In this document: piece by piece, positions 18,750 through 29,940 of the stretch
Layout of the letters: every line of letters starts with the position of its first letter
Numbering within the stretch: position 1 is the stretch's first letter
From: Cyphellophora europaea CBS 101466
Taxonomy: Eukaryota > Ascomycota > Eurotiomycetes > Chaetothyriales > Cyphellophoraceae
Direction of reading: 5' to 3'
Length of the DNA stretch: 64,000 bases
Assembly (NCBI RefSeq): GCF_000365145.1
Contig: NW_008481814.1
Location: 128,666 to 192,665 of the forward strand
Position numbers and translations under genes: made by a program
Notes under the pieces: model-generated
What the model was told of the DNA's origin: nothing
The model's database searches: none
Seen by the model: the letters and a program-made list of their open reading frames with translations, nothing else

Positions 18750-20456
18750 ATGTCCGGTCCGCTGTATATAGGAACAGATCTTTCCACCCAACAACTCAAG
18801 GCGCTGGTGGTTGACTCCTCTCTCAAGAAGGTGTACGAGGCCAAGTTTGACTTTGACGCCGATGCGACGGGCTATGAGATCAAGAAGGGTGTCATGACCA
18901 ATGAGGCGGAGGGCGAGGTGTACGCGCCAGTTGCTTTATGGCTTCAGGCCATGGACACCGTTCTGGCGAGGTTGAAGGATGCCGGACTGGACTTCTCGCG
19001 TGTGAAAGGTATCAGTGGTGCTGGAATGCAGCATGGCAGTGTTTTCTGGAACGCGCAAGCCGAGAAAATGTTAGGCAGTCTGGACCCTTCCCAGGGCTTG
19101 GAAAAACAGTTGCAGGATGCTTTTGCCCACCCATTTAGCCCCAACTGGCAAGACGCGAGTACTCAGAAGGAATGCGATGAGTTTGATGCCGTGCTAGGCG
19201 ACGAAACGGAACTGGCTAAAGTCACCGGCAGCAAAGCTCATCATCGGTTCACCGGCCCGCAGATTCTCAGATATACCCGCAAGCATCCAGAAGCGTACAA
19301 AAAGACGCATCGCATTACCCTTGTATCCTCATGGTTGGCGACGATCTTTCGTGGCAAGTTCGCACCATTCGACATTTCAGATGTATGCGGCATGAACCTG
19401 TGGGATATCCCCAATGGACGATGGCATCCAAAGTTGTTGCAGCTCGCATCTGGCCAGTTTCCCGTGGACGAGCTCCGGCCCAAGCTAGGTGACGTACCAG
19501 AAGATGGCGGCGCTCATTTGGGCTCCATCTCGAAGTACTTCGTCGACAGGTACGGCTTCAGTTCGGACTGCGAGATCATTGCCTCAACAGGCGACAACCC
19601 ATCCACCATCCTAGCTCTGCCCCTTCGACAGAACGACGCTCTCGTATCTCTTGGTACATCGACCACGTTCCTGATGTCGACACCACAGTACAAGCCCGAC
19701 CCAGCAACCCATTTCTTCAACTCTCCTACCACTGCGGGTCTATATATGTTCATGCTGTGCTACAAAAACGGCGGCCTTGCACGCGAGAATGTGCGCGATG
19801 CTATCAATCAGGCCACATCTATCGAACAGAACTCCTGGCAACAATTTGACGAGAACCTCCTTTCAGTCAAGGAGCTAGCACGGGACGATGAATCAAAGAC
19901 AATGCAGCTAGGGCTCTACTTCCCACGCCCCGAGATCATTCCCAACCTGCCGCAGGGCGAATGGCACTACGAGTACGACCCGAAGAGTGACAAGCTAAGC
20001 AAGTCAGAGAAGGTCCGCGAGTCACCAAAGGAGGATGCTCGAGTCATCGTTGAATCGCAGATGCTTTCTCTCCGCCTCAGGTCGCGTGAGCTCGTCAATA
20101 GTCCTGGTGAAGGTCTTCCACCTCAGCCACGTCGGGTATACGTGGTTGGCGGCGGTTCCCGGAACAAAGCCATCGCGAAGGTTGCCGGTGAGGTATTGGG
20201 CGGCAGCGACGGTGTTTGGAAGCTCGATGTCGGGGAGAACGCGTGCGCCTTAGGATCAGCTTACAAGGCTGTTTGGGCAGTGGAACGGAAGGAGGGTGAA
20301 ACATTCGAAGATCTCATCGGGGAACGCTGGGATGAGAGTCAATTCGCTGAGAAGATTGCGGATGGCTACAACAAAGACTCGTACGAGAAATACGGCCAAG
20401 CGATGAAAGGATTCGAGCGAATGGAGCGGGAGCTATTGAAGGAGCATGGCAGATAG
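18750..20456 (+). CDS. xkiA: D-xylulose kinase
   Basis: A single exon of 568 residues, close to the usual fungal length of about 570. I start at the ATG at 18750 (MSGPLYIGTDLSTQQLK), which places the FGGY-kinase nucleotide-binding start motif at the N terminus; two upstream in-frame ATGs add only leader-like sequence. Further FGGY landmarks are GISGAGMQHGSVFW, the substrate-region NWQDAST, DISDVCGMNLWD, the ATP-loop SLGTSTTFLMS and the C-terminal VVGGGSRNKAIAKV. The enzyme phosphorylates D-xylulose to xylulose-5-phosphate in the cytosol. This is the last step linking pentose catabolism from plant hemicellulose to the pentose phosphate pathway. In many fungi it is induced by the xylanase regulator; I did not identify such a site with confidence. 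Confidence 0.93.
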   Translation: MSGPLYIGTDLSTQQLKALVVDSSLKKVYEAKFDFDADATGYEIKKGVMTNEAEGEVYAPVALWLQAMDTVLARLKDAGLDFSRVKGISGAGMQHGSVFWNAQAEKMLGSLDPSQGLEKQLQDAFAHPFSPNWQDASTQKECDEFDAVLGDETELAKVTGSKAHHRFTGPQILRYTRKHPEAYKKTHRITLVSSWLATIFRGKFAPFDISDVCGMNLWDIPNGRWHPKLLQLASGQFPVDELRPKLGDVPEDGGAHLGSISKYFVDRYGFSSDCEIIASTGDNPSTILALPLRQNDALVSLGTSTTFLMSTPQYKPDPATHFFNSPTTAGLYMFMLCYKNGGLARENVRDAINQATSIEQNSWQQFDENLLSVKELARDDESKTMQLGLYFPRPEIIPNLPQGEWHYEYDPKSDKLSKSEKVRESPKEDARVIVESQMLSLRLRSRELVNSPGEGLPPQPRRVYVVGGGSRNKAIAKVAGEVLGGSDGVWKLDVGENACALGSAYKAVWAVERKEGETFEDLIGERWDESQFAEKIADGYNKDSYEKYGQAMKGFERMERELLKEHGR

Positions 20457-21026
20457 GTTAAAATCCGTAATCAAGCCCAATTGGAACTCAGCCGCCTCTC
20501 AGCCATGGTTGCATATATCTGCTTGTGGTTTGCATCGAGCAACTGAGTGAACGGAATGGCGTGCAAACAGGTACAGGCTGCTTATGCTTAGAAATGGGAC
20601 AACGTCCAACACTTACTTTTCACAGCAATCACCTAGCAAGGTAGCAAGGCAGGAGATCTCTTTGCTTGGAGTGAGGGAGTTCGGCTACCCACGGCTTCAT
20701 TCCACTCCTTGCACTCTGGATGTGGTAAGCTGTCTCGTATATTGACGCCAGCACCAAGCTTTCCTATACCATTCATTAATGACCACTATGTGAAGCTGCG
20801 CTATCACAGGCGGACAACAAGGTGATGGTACCTGGTCACCACTTTCACACTCTGCGCCGAGCTTTATAAGAATCTATACTTCTGAACGAATGTTCCACCG
20901 TTCTACAACATACAACCCTACAGCAATACACCAAGCCTACACAGCAGCTAATTCTCCTACAACTACTACATCAGAGCTCTAGCTATATCATACCTATAGC
21001 GCACTCCAACCACACATTCAGGAAGC
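20457..21026. other. Intergenic region with TATA box
   Basis: No gene is seen. A TATAAG element at 20875-20880 lies about 150 bp ahead of the ATG of the following decayed gene, followed by CA-rich sequence, so a promoter-like architecture is preserved. Confidence 0.45.
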
Positions 21027-21682
21027 ATGTCTTTCACCACGAGAGTCTTCAGCGTCGGCATGCTCTTTCTGTGACTCTTGCTCTTGTCTTCCACAGTATT
21101 AGCAGGCCAGGCTCGTGTCCACATACACACACTGTCCATAAGATGTCTGGTGCGCCATCACCAAGGGCTGCCCGATCAACGAACCGGACTGCGACCACTC
21201 TGTCTTCCACTGCATCTCTTACGGCAACCCTTGGACTTCTCAGTTCGCAGACTTCGGCCCCAGCGCTGGCGTGGCTAATAAGTGCTCTCGCGACCAGTCT
21301 GGTCCCGATGACACTTATGATAACAAACCGACTGTCGCGTAGCTGGAGTGGACATGGGATCCCGACCACGGCATGACCTGGTTTGATATTAGCAACGTCG
21401 AAGGCCGGCCATTCATGAATGAAGGCCAGACCACGACCGTCAGTTAGCTGCAGACGGAAGCATTGAACACGTGCATGGGAGGGAAAGCTAGGCAATCATG
21501 ATTGTCTTGCGTTTTATGACGAATGGAACGACGATCCATAGGGGATGATGGCTTGTTCGCCGAACGTTGACATTGACTGGCGTCTGTGCGTGTGTGATCC
21601 GACTATGCAGGAGCATATGCCTCTGTCACCAACATCTGAGAACATGAAGTATCTCGAATACATTGTCGATGGGAGAGACTGA
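21027..21682 (+). pseudogene. Decayed small secreted-protein gene (BYS1/thaumatin-like)
   Basis: From the ATG at 21027 a signal-peptide-like start (MSFTTRVFSVGMLFL) is cut by TGA at 21072, and hydrophobic sequence continues after it to VLAGQA. The body continues in another frame from 21145 (VWCAITKGCPINEPDCDHSV), with TAG at 21340. It resumes as LEWTWDPDHGMTWFDISNVE, a pattern known from BYS1/thaumatin-like fungal secreted proteins, then meets TAG at 21445. A further frame change leads to FYDEWNDDP, TAG at 21539, and a Cys-containing end at the TGA at 21680. At least four stops and two frame changes make a functional protein unlikely. The three body stops would each fit a CAG to TAG change, the type produced by repeat-induced point mutation. 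The family name is from memory of the motif, hence moderate confidence. Confidence 0.5.
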
Positions 21683-22164
21683 ACATCTTTGTGTCCGGGC
21701 TAGCAGTCCTACGAAACGGTCTAGGACTTGGACCGAATGGATTTGCCTGCTCGCATCTCACGCTCTCAAATGCTACGAGATGAGACCATTGGCGAGGAGT
21801 CCAATGGCATTGGGCCGAACGAACGACTAGAGCACCGACAGCACAGCACATATAGCAATGAAACTAGACTCTCTTTTCTGAACAATGAGCCTACGTACAA
21901 CAAATCTCTACAGATCATTTCCTAATATGCGTCTAAACCTCACTAATGCTTTTCACCTCCTTCCAGTTTACAGCCTCGTCAGTCAGCCTGATGTCGCGCC
22001 AAGCCTCGCAGCCCGCCAAGCCCTTCATTTGCCGGCAAACCTTCCATGTCGAGCTCCCCACATTCGGTAAGCCAAATTGTTCGAACTTCACCACATCGAA
22101 CATTTCGCAGATTTGACCGACAACTTCGACCACATACCCCCCGTCTCGATCGAATACCGACGCG
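21683..22164. other. Intergenic region, promoter of eL29 gene
   Basis: No gene is recognised. The last 150 bp contain CT-rich sequence typical of ribosomal-protein promoters in filamentous fungi. Confidence 0.4.
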
Positions 22165-22796
22165 ATGGCCAGTACGCTACCCTCCCCAAGCCAGATATCG
22201 TGAGGAGCAAAGAATGAGGAAGATGGGGGTCTGCGCCGCATGTTTGAGAGGAGGAAAGCCTAAGCCACGCCTGCGATACATTTGTCTTGAAGCAGATATT
22301 GCAGCATGGCTGGGTCTGCATTGCTTTAAGACTTACGATGCTATGACAGAGCTGGACGTAGCTATACAGGCAAAGCATGCGGCGTGGACATCTACCATCT
22401 CCCTCGGCTCATGCGGCGTTTGGAACATTGAAGATCGAAATACTGATGTTTCTCCCAATAGAATCCAAGAACTCGTCCCAGCACAACCAGGCCAAAAAGG
22501 CGCACAGAAATGGGTAAGGACGCTCCTCATTCGATTCCAGACCACTCGCATTCGCCGATTGCATTACACTCCTCCCAATCTGTCCACCGACTCGTACCCT
22601 ACTTCCTTCTCGCCAATTACCCTCCATTAGCAACCCGCCTGACTGACATCGCAACAGCATCAAGAAGCCTAAGACTTTCCGTTATCCCAGCCTGAAGGGT
22701 ACCGACCCCAAGTTCCGCCGCAACCACAAGCACGCCCTGCACGGAACGATGCGCGCGCTCAAGGAGGTCAAGGAGGGCAAGCGGGATGCCGCATAG
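22165..22796 (+). CDS. rpl29: 60S ribosomal protein L29 (eL29)
   Basis: Three exons: 22165-22171 (7 nt, ATGGCCA), 22462-22513 and 22658-22796, with introns of 290 and 144 bp, giving 65 residues. The joined N terminus reads MAKSKNSSQHNQAKKAHRNG, and the last exon gives IKKPKTFRYPSLKG followed by FRRNHKHALHGTMRALKE, which is eL29 throughout. The protein is a small, very basic component of the large subunit; in yeast it sits near the subunit interface and affects 60S joining. The tiny first exon with a long first intron just after the start codon is common in fungal ribosomal-protein genes, where the intron can boost expression or host RNA elements. I saw no clear snoRNA boxes in intron 1. Without splicing the gene is easily missed. 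Confidence 0.93.
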
Positions 22797-25382
22797 ACTC
22801 GGTCTCAGAACGAAGTGACGGTGAGGGATTGATGTTGTCGTTGAAAGGGCGATACTTCGAACTGCCCTTGACCCGGGCAACGAATGCAGGTGATACGATG
22901 ATGGCGAGGGTCAACGGCGCTCGACGGATTGCACGACATGCGGTCGAGCTTTGACGATGGCGACCGAACAAGCGAGCAGACCACGCATTGACGGCGTTCA
23001 CGATACAACGAGGACGTGACCCGACCATAAAGCACTGAGCAGTCGAGTCAGGTCGTCTCAGAGAAGAAAATTCGAAGCCCTTCGACGATTTCCATGATTT
23101 TCGAGGAACTCTCGGTCGCAGACCTCCTCCAGCGACCATCACGGATGCGTGCCACCTCCGTTGTGATCGAGTGTCTTGCCTTGCGTTTCTGCCAAAGCAG
23201 CCGCTCGGGAGGTCGCCCTCCCATTCATCAACACACCAGCCCCAAACGCGCATGGCTCTTGAGGTCCGCTACTTAACTGACCCAATACTTTACCCCTACA
23301 CCTCCCCTCCTCAGGCTCACACCCATCCCGATGCCCCTCCCCACCAACTTTCCCCTTTCGGCTTCCTGCAAACAAACGGCATTAGTGTGTACAGCATCAC
23401 CCCTCTCTCCCGTGGGTGCCACGCTGAAGGAAAAATTCTTCGTGCCTATATTGATCTTCTTCTCCGCCCAATTACCAAGCACGGCTTCTTTTGAAATGCT
23501 ATGTGGGAGGCTGTGCATGAATGGCGCGGAGACATTCCTTCCCTTCCTCTCTTTATCCGATGATCTGGTGTCTGTGTGGAATATACATGCGCGTGCAGCC
23601 TGTGAATGTGGGTTCGTGTGTATCCTCTGACGTTTCATGTCACTCTCGCCTTATGATGTGAGGCTGCGTCTCTGCCGTGCCGAGAGGGCGGAGTAGAATA
23701 GCATTCCGTCTCTGAACCTACATTTGCGGTTACCTGGCCTGATGTGTACGGCGGCTTGCTTGGAGCCACCGTCAACCCACATCTGAGCATTGAAAAGCGA
23801 GCACCGCTGGCACTCGCCGAGTCCTGTAAGTACACGCCTACCGTTCACACAAGCTTGAAGCCTGCCGTCGCCGCACGGTCGCACAGATATCTATGTCACC
23901 TTGGAGGGCCTTTCAGCTCCATCTGAAACAGGTCTTCCTCAGAGAATGGCTTTCGGAGAATGCGTCGGCTTCCACAGGCTAGTGCTTGCACATCAAAGGC
24001 GAGCTGCCGAGATTGCAATACAGGTATATGCATAGCCGGTCGGGGTTTTGATCGCTGGAACGGGAATTCCCATACAGTTCCTGGACACGACTAGGCGAAC
24101 TGTACGCCGTACTGGCAGCCACATGTCCCCGGCCAAGTTTCGGTGAGCATGGTGAGTGTTGTCCGCGGACCCTGACATGAGGGTGCAGCATGTCGTTCAA
24201 CCTCACCGCCTGTCAAGCCTAACGCCTTTGGCCGCATCACATGCTAGACGACATGATTTCGGGACGAAAAGTGCCGAGGTGGAACGGTCGCTGCAAGCAG
24301 AGCCGATAGTCGACAATCAGTACAGGGCCTGCGACGCACTGAGGATAATGGGCGCAGTGATCGCAAGGACCGTCTTGAGAACGATCGAGGACTGCCCTGA
24401 CACAGCGTCTTTGCTCGCGCTGTGCCATAGCTCCAATGTGAGAGATCGTTCGCGCCAGAAAGAGGTCCACAGCCGTTCGGGGCCGTCGCCAGCGAACCAT
24501 TATTGCCAGCAATATTGCTATCGTTGTCCTCATCGTTACCACTGTTAGCATCTGCGCCCTTCCCATGCAGGCCTCGGGGGACTCGCATCAAAACCCCTAC
24601 CTCTCCTGCCAACTCACCTGTGACAAGACAATGCTCGAACAAGAGCTGACCAGGCCAAAGAGTCCGTCTCACGGGCGACGGGACGGGCGGGACGAAGACA
24701 CCTCGCGCAGCCTGGGGTCGTATCCATATTCATCTCTATGTCCTCGTCCCTACCCCCGCCCATGTTCCCACTGACCTTGGGGCTCCGTCAAGGAACGGTC
24801 GCTCACGCGCGGGGAAAGTCTGCCCTCGATACCGAGCCAGCCCTGCATGACCCCCGGTCGGGGAGGGAGCAAGCAAAGCTAGGCAGCCGGGGCCAGCCGC
24901 ATGCAGGAACATGATGCGCGCTGCACTTTGCAGTAGCAGTAGCAGCCCCCAGCAGCATCCTCAATAGCGAAGTCTTGTACAGTAGTTGCAGTGGCTCGGC
25001 AGCATATCCCATGCCCCTTCGCCCATTTACCATGCATGCCCCCGGGGGGGATGTACAAACCCCTCGGCAGGAGCACAGGAGACGATTCCCAACGGGGCCG
25101 ACCTTTTCAGGGCGTTCGCCCGCTTACCCCCCTTCGCATGACGTACAAACCTGCACCTCAGGGGTCGTGCGAGCATTTACAATACAATCTACCTGGTAGT
25201 GAGTGTAAAGTGTGATGCCTTCCCCAGTCCGGCAAAGGCAAGCAAAGTCTGCTCGATTGACGCTGACGCTTGACACAAACATGACTGACACTGATTCGTG
25301 TTCACCCTCAACCCCCGAATGCCGACGAACGGACGGCATTGTAGGCGCTGGATGCAACGTCAAGCCTACATAGATGTGTTCA

Positions 25383-25392
25383 TACTCCGTAC
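25383..25392 (-). repeat. GTACGGAGTA motif copy 1
   Basis: TACTCCGTAC on the plus strand. It is one of six copies of the TACGGAGTA core found only between 25.4 and 32.3 kb. Confidence 0.6.
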
Positions 25393-27433
25393 CAAGGATA
25401 GGAAACCCTGGGGGTGGGGGTTCGGCCCCAGTCGGCTATCGAGATGTACTGTACTCTATCCGTTTCCGAACGGCTTTTGTACTCTGGATATGTGTGTGCG
25501 TTCATCAGGAATGGTTTGTGGCATGAGAGGGGAGGAGGGAGAGGCGGGATGGGGTGACGAGCGCAGGGGGGTTCAGGCATCAGTTCAATAGGGTCCCATA
25601 GTAAGGGTTTAAAACGCCGGTTTCAGAGGGCTGGGAGATGAAACGAGAGCGGAGGGGTGTGGATGTGACCCTTGGGAAGGTTGGATTTTGGATTTTGGAT
25701 TTTTGGGACTTTGGGACCTATTGGATCGTTCGTGTTTGGGAGTCTTGCATTTCCATCAAGCCACTACTAGGTACGGATACTGACTTACTGACTTACAAGG
25801 GACGCATGACCTGTTCATCTCAAGGGTGTTTGGTAAAGTGTTTCAGACAGGGCGGGCCGTGGCTCAAAGTTCGAAATGCTTCCCTTGTCTTGCCGAGTAG
25901 CGCGATTTGCTCACCTCAGCGTACTTGTTTCAGGATGGCAACTGGGCACACATCACATCTTTATTACGTGCGTGTGACTTGTCCCTCTTGCGCTGCCCCG
26001 GCATCCAGTCACTTGCCGTCAGATGAGATGGTCAGCGAAGGGACCGCTAGTGGTTACTAGCCTACAGGACTGTGTGTCACCTACAAGAGCTTATCGCTTT
26101 GCAGTCTGATGGTCAGAAGTCGAGGGTGCGGCAGCCCTGGCGTCTTGACTACATGGACTTTGCATGTCTTCACTGCCGGTAGATGCAGAATACGAGGCCG
26201 CTCGAGCTCGCTTCCGCGGTCGCTCTACGGAGTGCGTTTGCTGGTCATCGAAAAGGCGCATCTGACGGCGATTGACCACTTTGCCCGGCAGCGACGGCTG
26301 GTGGCGATAATATCTGAAATTGAGGCTCTGCGGATCGAGGCGACCGTCATGAACAGCAGGACGGAGATGATGTCAATTGGGGGCTGAGATCATTATTGGC
26401 GGCGAAGCAAGCCCTTTCTTGAGCATTGCCTGGAAAGAGGTCTTGCGCCGTGAGGCTTCGCGAGAGCTTCGAGACCTTTGCCGCATGCAGGCAAGTTGGC
26501 GCCTTGTTTGCAGTGTACATGGTCGGGTGGCGCTCAGGGGGCTGCGGCGTTGGCGCAATGTGGTATAGAGGGTACGGCACAAGTTCTTCTCGTAGGGGTG
26601 TGGCTGGCTGGGTATTTCGTGCTTTCTGTTTTCGCTGAAATGTACGTAGTGCCTGGTAGGGTGGAGAGTAGTGCTCGGCACCTCAGCCTGAGGAAAGGCG
26701 ATGGGGTTTCTCTCGAGCGTTGAGGCATGCACGCAATAGCAACGTCCCTTGGCGTACTTGGTCGCGAGAGACGCCACCAAGATCCAACGACAGGGGTCCA
26801 TAACATCAACAGCCATGTTGAAACTTAACACAAGCTCGTTCACTAGTCTCTCCGAACATGGACAAAAGCCATTCTCCTGCTCCCTGGTCTGCACCCACGT
26901 GGACGATGAACACCTCGCACTTGTTAGCGACCAGCAACGAAGGTTTAGAGGCGTCAGTTAATCAGATCTGGCGGTCGAGGAGCCCCCTCGAGCGCTACAG
27001 GGTCCTAGTAGCACTCCCCACAAGCCGTCCGCAGCTTTTTCCCGTGCATTTTCTTGACTTTTTCCCCGGGTGAAGATTTCAAGATGCACGCCCTGCGAGA
27101 AACGGTGAAGAGTTCTTGTGGAGGCACGCGATCCCTCGCCGGGGTAACGGAGGATTCGAGCCTCCTGGCCCAAAAATGCAACTCCGCGACTGCCGTCGAG
27201 CAACGGTGTGGCGATCGACAAGGCTATTAGTACTGTCTATGCCACTAGGAGCGATAGATCTTCCCGCAGCGTCATTATTGCTTGAGCAGGACTTCTCAAT
27301 CTCCTCTCACCAGAAAGGCTTAATCGAAATGCCTTAGACAGCCAGAGTCAGCGACTGAAGATTTGTCAATCGCTCGCATACTAGTCGGGTGTGGTGGAAG
27401 GACTATTCGGCGTTTCTTCAGTAGTTGACGAGG

Positions 27434-27443
27434 TACTCCGTAC
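27434..27443 (-). repeat. GTACGGAGTA motif copy 2
   Basis: TACTCCGTAC on the plus strand, followed after 3 bp by the short palindromic stretch GACTACAGTCGTAGTC. Confidence 0.6.
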
Positions 27444-27664
27444 AGACTACAGTCGTAGTCTAGCCTGAGCGATCGTATTCTCCTAGCATGCTGCATCTCG
27501 GTAAATGCGGGAGGGGCAGCTTCACGGCTGCAAAAATTGATGATGGGCTTGCTTGGGACCAGCTGTACTGGCTGGCCAAGCCGCCAGCGTTCCTTGTTGG
27601 TGTGAGCATGGCGAGATTCCCCTCAGAAGCTTCGGGTGAAACGATCCGAGATAGAACAGCGACA

Positions 27665-27674
27665 TACGGAGTAC
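27665..27674 (+). repeat. TACGGAGTAC motif copy 3
   Basis: TACGGAGTAC in the context GACATACGGAGTACAAG. A related TACGTAGTAC lies 43 bp further right. Confidence 0.6.
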
Positions 27675-28336
27675 AAGTCGCGAAGGTTCAGTCGGCTTCT
27701 AAGCTTAGTACGTAGTACCAGGCGGGTGTTTCGCGTTTGTTGCCCAACGCTCCCTCTGAGCGCGCTAGTTACAAGAGCCAGACGCACACGACGTCCCGCT
27801 TTCTTTCGAGACTCCGGAGCAGAAGGGATGAAACACGCTCAGACGCAAGCGAAGAACACAGCGATGTTTCCAAAGCCGCCAAGAATGCATTTCTAGACTC
27901 GCACAAGACTAGTGGCGGTAGGGAGGTGGTGTACAATAGACACTATGCCCGGCTTCGGAATGGCGTTTGAACAGGGATGGGATTCTTCAGCATTTAGGGC
28001 CGAACTAGGGATGCGCCATTGTGGTCCATGGCCCTGGAGAAAAATAAGCACTACTCGAACACGGCGAAGACTCCTAGAACGGGCTAGGGGAGCGAAATCA
28101 ACAGAGACCATGCTCTCGTCGATACTCGCCGAATTTGGTCAAGGGCTGTGTGTCCTCTGGCGTTGAATGATGATGTGCAGGAGGAGCAAGCACTCTGGGA
28201 TGGCGTGAGAATTGCATCCAGCCACCGAGAATAATGACTCGTTGGGAGCCGGTGTCGCTGATCGTCTTTAGCCCTGCCAAAAGTGGCCGCGGTACCTGAT
28301 CTGCAGGCACCGAGCTTCGGGGAAGCACGGTCAGTG

Positions 28337-28346
28337 GTACGGAGTA
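28337..28346 (+). repeat. GTACGGAGTA motif copy 4
   Basis: GTACGGAGTA in the context GTGGTACGGAGTAGG. The flanking bases GGTACGGAGTAGG are nearly shared with copy 5. Confidence 0.6.
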
Positions 28347-28566
28347 GGAATTGTCCCAAGGGCGCGGATATCCTGTGCCGCAGTTCTGGCCCCCTTGGAA
28401 CAAAAGACAACGGCAAAAGTATGTCATGGCCGCGGGTACAGTGTACCAATGCATATGATTATTCTATGCCACGTTTTACCTTGCCATGTGTCTGTGCGGG
28501 ATGGGGGCACTGGCGACAACGACGTAAGGTACCTTTGCTTTACCCCTGTGCAGAATGCCAACCCGG

Positions 28567-28576
28567 GTACGGAGTA
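28567..28576 (+). repeat. GTACGGAGTA motif copy 5
   Basis: GTACGGAGTA in the context CCGGGTACGGAGTAGGG, exactly 230 bp to the right of copy 4 and in the same orientation. Confidence 0.6.
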
Positions 28577-29940
28577 GGGTGACGAGGTACCGTAGCACTT
28601 GTGTCGATGTTACCCGGGCTGCGGGATTCGCGCCGTTTGCGCCCTGGACCTGATTCGTGCGGAACCGAAACAGGAGGTAGGCTGGCTTCTAGCCATCGAA
28701 TATGTCGCGTGGTGCATTGAAGTTCCAAGCCTCGCTTCCTGTCGCTGGCGCGGCAGACGCCTCTCGGTTGAATGGGTGCTTGTACACCATTGCGTGGGAC
28801 GACACAGCAGTGTATCTTGTCAATTTTTGGGCACTGTGGAGCGCAAGCCCCGGGGCCGGCCGGAGGAATAAATTCTGGGTACCTTTTTTGGGACACAGTT
28901 GCCGACTAGAATTCCTTGATGCAGCTTCCACCTTCTGACAAGCGCCGTTGAGACAACAACAACAAGGCTGCTAGTTGTAGAGAGTTGTAAAATAAGTGGT
29001 TAGTCTGCTGTTGCAAAAGTGATGAACAAGGCGTGCTATGGCCAGGCACGAGCGAGATGATGCCAACCTCCAACATGGGTATTCCCTATCAGCAGTCCAT
29101 AGTATGTCGGTTAATATGTATGTTGGGTCTGCAGCAAGTGGAGATCTCTGAACTAGCTGAAGACCGGTGAAAATTCAGCGTGCTTTAGCACAGGGCATAG
29201 CGGCCCCAAGGGGCACTACCACGGCCTCTGGGCAAGCCTCCTGCATGACACCGGCTCATCAGGGGATCGACCGCTATCCATCTGTCAAGAGCGGGAGCCG
29301 TCTGCATCATTTTATGTCAAAAGAAGCAAGGATGGTCACTGCCTTTTGAAGCTGGGCTGCGCTACTGCTGAGAAGCACGACTGGCAAAGGATTGGGAGTA
29401 CAGAAGCGAGAGGTACCGGCGTCTGGAAAGCCGGGATCGTCCATAATTCGTGGCGGGGAAGACGCAGAAGTATCAGGTTGGGATCATCGCTCGCTTGGAT
29501 GAATCGGATGCAGCGCAGTAGAGCGAAGTCGAGGATGGATGGAAGGCCTGCGGAGTGAAGAGGGCACGGAGTTCCGTAGCAACAAGTGGTAGACATCGAC
29601 CATGTTTTGGTGGATGCACGGTCTCTTTTGTTCGAAGCCGTGAAGCTCTCTAGCCTGTATCAGAATGCAAACCACACTCTCCCCCATTAGCTAACCAGGG
29701 TCTGTACAGTGAAAATGCTCAATACGCTCCAGCCTCTCATGAATTCATCAAAATCTGTCGCCACACCAGAGTGGTATACACAGAGTCCCCGTGTGTAAAA
29801 TAGCTGGCGCAAATGCTCTTCCACTCTTCCTCCAGTTTCCAACGTAAAAAAGAAAAGGGGGTGCACTGTAGACATTGGCGCCCGTCGCAAAAATGCACTT
29901 CATATCCTCCGGTAGTATGTACAAATGGTAGAGCGCAACT

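Larger units (their letters stand above)
22797..29940. other. Gene-poor region, about 7.1 kb
   Basis: I find no reading frame with family motifs, codon regularity or plausible splicing on either strand. The region holds CT-rich and G-rich tracts, a short GGATTTT tandem repeat near 25681, and five of the six TACGGAGTA motifs. No transposase, reverse transcriptase, terminal repeat or RIP-like AT-rich tract is visible. It could be a long regulatory region for the receptor gene at its right end, or encode non-coding transcripts; neither is shown by the sequence. Confidence 0.5.

Noticed and set aside
22046..22630. Open frame of 194 codons overlapping the eL29 locus.
   Set aside because: It runs through eL29 intron 1, exon 2 and intron 2 in a different frame and has no motif; eL29 explains the locus.
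26091..26400. Minus-strand fragment with a basic stretch (VERPRKRARAAS) and a hydrophobic segment just upstream.
   Set aside because: No start, no consistent splice joins and no recognisable family; it cannot be separated from chance in a GC-rich region.
27100..27180. GGATTCGAGCCTCC resembles a tRNA B-box.
   Set aside because: No matching A-box or cloverleaf can be built around it, and the B-box consensus GGTTCGANTCC is not met.
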